DNA of 8,580 nt from positions 24,556 through 33,135 of the forward strand of contig DITI01000016.1 of NCBI GenBank assembly GCA_002422765.1, given 5' to 3'. Below are positions 7,079-8,580 of this stretch, piece after piece. Under the pieces are notes generated by a model. It was not told the origin of the DNA. It searched no databases and worked only from the letters and a program-made list of their open reading frames with translations. Position numbers and translations under genes: made by a program. Source of the DNA: Candidatus Pacebacteria bacterium UBA6188. Lineage in GTDB: Bacteria; Patescibacteriota; Microgenomatia; UBA1400; PJMF01. Each line of letters opens with the position of its first letter. Position 1 is the stretch's first letter.

Positions 7079-7107
7079 ATTGTAATCCCGAGTTGACTAC
7101 TTGTCAA
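7079..7107 (-). promoter_or_regulatory. Near-consensus sigma70-type promoter for the 76-aa gene
   Basis: On the - strand a perfect TTGACA (7107-7102) is followed after 17 bp by TACAAT (7084-7079, five of six to TATAAT). This is the best promoter match I found in the window. The predicted start near 7072 gives a leader of about 26 bases that contains an AGGA ribosome binding site. The promoter begins six bases after the gatB stop codon, so the small gene can be transcribed independently of gatAB. A short inverted repeat overlaps the -35 box. Confidence 0.65.
7093..7107. repeat. Inverted repeat TTGAC-N5-GTCAA over the -35 box (possible operator)
   Basis: TTGAC (7093-7097) and GTCAA (7103-7107) are perfect 5-bp inverted arms around a 5-bp spacer. 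One arm is the -35 hexamer of the promoter above. A dimeric regulator bound here would block RNA polymerase. The arms are short, so this may be a by-product of the -35 sequence. Confidence 0.25.
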
Positions 7108-7112
7108 ATTTT

Positions 7113-8453
7113 TTAGTCGAGTTGAGAGCTGATTTTTTGTCTGACCAAATTAACATCAATCTTTTTACCTAGCTCTTTCATGACCTGACCGATCAAAAAG
7201 CCAATGACAGCTGTTTTGCCAGATTTATATTTTTCAACTGCGTCTTGGTTGGCCTCGAGAACTTGAGTGATGACTGCTTCTAACTCTTTGTCGTCAACGG
7301 TTTCACTGGCATTGGCAACTTTAAACTTCTCCAAAACAGCCTCAGCAGAATCAGAGAAAGTAAAGGCAATTTTCTTATTAAGTAGTGCATTAAATAATTT
7401 TTGATTGTCCAAGCCATTCTTTTGGCTTAGTTGTAAAACCTCTTCAAAGAAAAGAGATTTTTCTCGATTGAGAACCAAACTTTTAGCGCTCGACTCATTG
7501 AGTTCATATTCTTTCATCAGTCTTTGAGCTTTTTGGTCTGGGAGCTCTGGGAGAGTTTGGCGAATAGCTTCTATTTCTAACTCTGAAAATTCAATTGGTG
7601 GCAGATCTGGATCGGGGAAATATCTGTAGTCAGCGGCATTTTCTTTGGCTCTTTGGGAGAAAGTTTTGCCAGTTGCGGCGTTATAACCTCGGGTTTCTTG
7701 AGTGGGAATAGATCCGTTTTGTAGGATTTCTGTCTGACGAGTCACTTCATAATTAATAGCTGCTTCCAAGAATTTAAAAGAATTGATGTTTTTGCACTCA
7801 ACTTTATAATTGGGCAATTCGGCTTTGCCTTCTTGACGCAAGGAGATATTGGCTTCAAGTCTCATCCCGCCTTTTTCCATGTCGCAGTCAGACACATCTA
7901 GATAGCGCATGATTTGGCGCAATTTTTGACCATATTCTTTGGCTTGATTGGCAGAAATAATGTCTGGTTCGGTGACCACTTCAACCAAAGGGACACTGCT
8001 ACGATTAAAATCAACGAGAGTGGCTTTGTCTGGCTTACCATCACCATCGAGATCAATGTCTTGATGAGTTAGTTTGGCAGTATCTTCTTCCAAATGGATG
8101 CGAGTGATGCCTACTCTGCCCTCAGAGGTTTCAATGTAACCATCATAACAAAAAGGAATGTCGTATTGGCTAATTTGATAGCCTTTTGGCAGATCTGGGT
8201 AAAAGTAATTCTTGCGATCGAATTTAGAAAAGAGATTAATTTTGCAGTTGAGAGCCAAGCCAAGCTTAATTGTCCATTCAATGGCAGTTTTATTGGCTAC
8301 TGGTAGACCACCAGGCATCCCTAGACAAACTGGGCAAGTGTGAATGTTTGGCTTGGCAGCGCCAAAAGGATCATTTTTACAAGAACAAAACATTTTGGAA
8401 GCGGTTTTTAGTTCAGCGTGAATTTCAAGTCCACAGACAAGTTTGTATGGCAT
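7113..8453 (-). CDS. gatB: Aspartyl/glutamyl-tRNA amidotransferase subunit B
   Basis: GatB is the tRNA-binding and kinase subunit of GatCAB. It activates the side chain of Glu mischarged on tRNA-Gln (or Asp on tRNA-Asn) with ATP so that ammonia delivered by GatA can amidate it. From the chosen start the protein has 446 residues, somewhat short of the usual 475 or so. It opens with YKLVCGLEIHAEL (3-15), with Glu10 and His12 in the metal/ATP site. A zinc knuckle follows with Cys23, Cys25, Cys40 and Cys43, then YFYPDLPKGYQISQYD (83-98), HLEEDTAKL (120-128), DFNRSSVPLVEVVTEPD (148-164) and DYRYFPDPDLPP (275-286). The end is the tRNA-binding tail, with GKTAVIGFLIGQVMKEL (412-428). An Asp-rich insert sits near 132-142. 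Longer starts at 8477 (GTG) or 8468 (ATG) are less likely, since GGAGGA lies eight bases before the ATG at 8453, which overlaps the gatA stop by one base. Confidence 0.97.
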   Translation of the reverse strand: MPYKLVCGLEIHAELKTASKMFCSCKNDPFGAAKPNIHTCPVCLGMPGGLPVANKTAIEWTIKLGLALNCKINLFSKFDRKNYFYPDLPKGYQISQYDIPFCYDGYIETSEGRVGITRIHLEEDTAKLTHQDIDLDGDGKPDKATLVDFNRSSVPLVEVVTEPDIISANQAKEYGQKLRQIMRYLDVSDCDMEKGGMRLEANISLRQEGKAELPNYKVECKNINSFKFLEAAINYEVTRQTEILQNGSIPTQETRGYNAATGKTFSQRAKENAADYRYFPDPDLPPIEFSELEIEAIRQTLPELPDQKAQRLMKEYELNESSAKSLVLNREKSLFFEEVLQLSQKNGLDNQKLFNALLNKKIAFTFSDSAEAVLEKFKVANASETVDDKELEAVITQVLEANQDAVEKYKSGKTAVIGFLIGQVMKELGKKIDVNLVRQKISSQLD

Positions 8454-8580
8454 TAGCGATTCCTCCATGAATTCCACTTAGTGTTTTTTTCAAAAGCATC
8501 GGCCACTTTAATAATGGAGCCTTCTTGCCACATGGGGGCGATAAAACTAGCTCCTAGATAAAGATTACTTTCATCGTCAC
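8453..8580 (-). CDS. gatA: Aspartyl/glutamyl-tRNA amidotransferase subunit A, C-terminal tail (partial)
   Basis: The last 41 codons of a gene entering from the right edge are visible, read from 8578 to the TAA at 8455-8453. The peptide contains LYLGASFIAPMWQEGSIIKV and ADAFEKNTKW, which matches the end of GatA, an amidase-signature glutaminase (compare the family pattern GxQxIAPxxxExxLxxxAxAxExxTxW). GatA releases ammonia from glutamine for transfer to the aminoacyl-tRNA bound by GatB. The catalytic Ser-Ser-Lys region lies outside the window. The stop overlaps the gatB ATG as TAATG, typical of an operon with coupled translation, and gatB downstream strongly supports the call. The segment is too short for the ORF to be judged otherwise. 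Confidence 0.88.
   Translation of the reverse strand, partial: DDESNLYLGASFIAPMWQEGSIIKVADAFEKNTKWNSWRNR
8461..8466 (-). promoter_or_regulatory. gatB: Strong ribosome binding site fixing the gatB start
   Basis: GGAGGA on the - strand lies inside the end of gatA, seven bases before the gatB ATG at 8453. It falls within or after the longer candidate starts, so it decides in favour of the TAATG stop/start junction. Confidence 0.75.

Noticed and set aside
7089..7125. Direct repeat CGAGTTGA at 7089-7096 and 7118-7125.
   Set aside because: Only 8 bp and one copy lies in the gatB coding end; no further copies were seen nearby.
8454..8477. Longer GatB starts (GTG at 8477, ATG at 8468).
   Set aside because: They would overlap gatA further, add residues not typical of the family, and leave the strong GGAGGA site without a role.

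Overview
The window is an ordinary, tightly packed stretch of bacterial housekeeping genes. It reads as AT-rich by eye and uses the standard bacterial code: TGA ends both transketolase genes, and tryptophan is TGG in the gatA tail. Split transketolase genes, short or overlapping gene junctions, a YibE/F membrane protein and AT-rich DNA together suggest a small-genome, Patescibacteria-like (CPR) or Firmicutes-like bacterium. That placement is inference; no rRNA or other marker settles it.

Layout: only the first gene is on the + strand, the 3' end of fpg/mutM (1-342), a base-excision DNA glycosylase. All other genes are on the - strand and are read from the right edge leftward. They are the gatA tail (8453-8580), gatB (7113-8453), an unrecognised 76-residue gene (6815-7045), dnaE (3265-6723), the transketolase N-terminal subunit (2406-3257), the transketolase C-terminal subunit (1433-2413) and a YibE/F-family membrane protein (339-1436). 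yibE/F and fpg converge, and their stop codons share the palindrome TTAA.

There seem to be three transcription blocks on the - strand. gatA-gatB enters from outside the window and makes two subunits of the tRNA-dependent amidotransferase; its junction is a TAATG stop/start with a strong ribosome binding site. The 76-residue gene has its own near-consensus promoter (TTGACA, 17 bp, TACAAT) just after gatB. dnaE appears to start a new unit from a weaker promoter, with an A/T-rich inverted repeat in its leader. dnaE, tktN, tktC and yibE/F then follow with a 7-bp gap, an 8-bp overlap and a 4-bp overlap, so they are probably cotranscribed and partly translationally coupled.

No mobile element, CRISPR array, tRNA, rRNA or convincing terminator was found, and no gap without a gene exceeds 91 bp. 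I do not see a clear new multi-gene system. The points most worth a second look are the promoter-equipped 76-residue orphan between gatB and dnaE, the A7 run at the overlapping transketolase junction where a one-base slip would fuse the two subunits, the apparently complete PHP metal site in DnaE, and an Asp-rich loop inserted in GatB.
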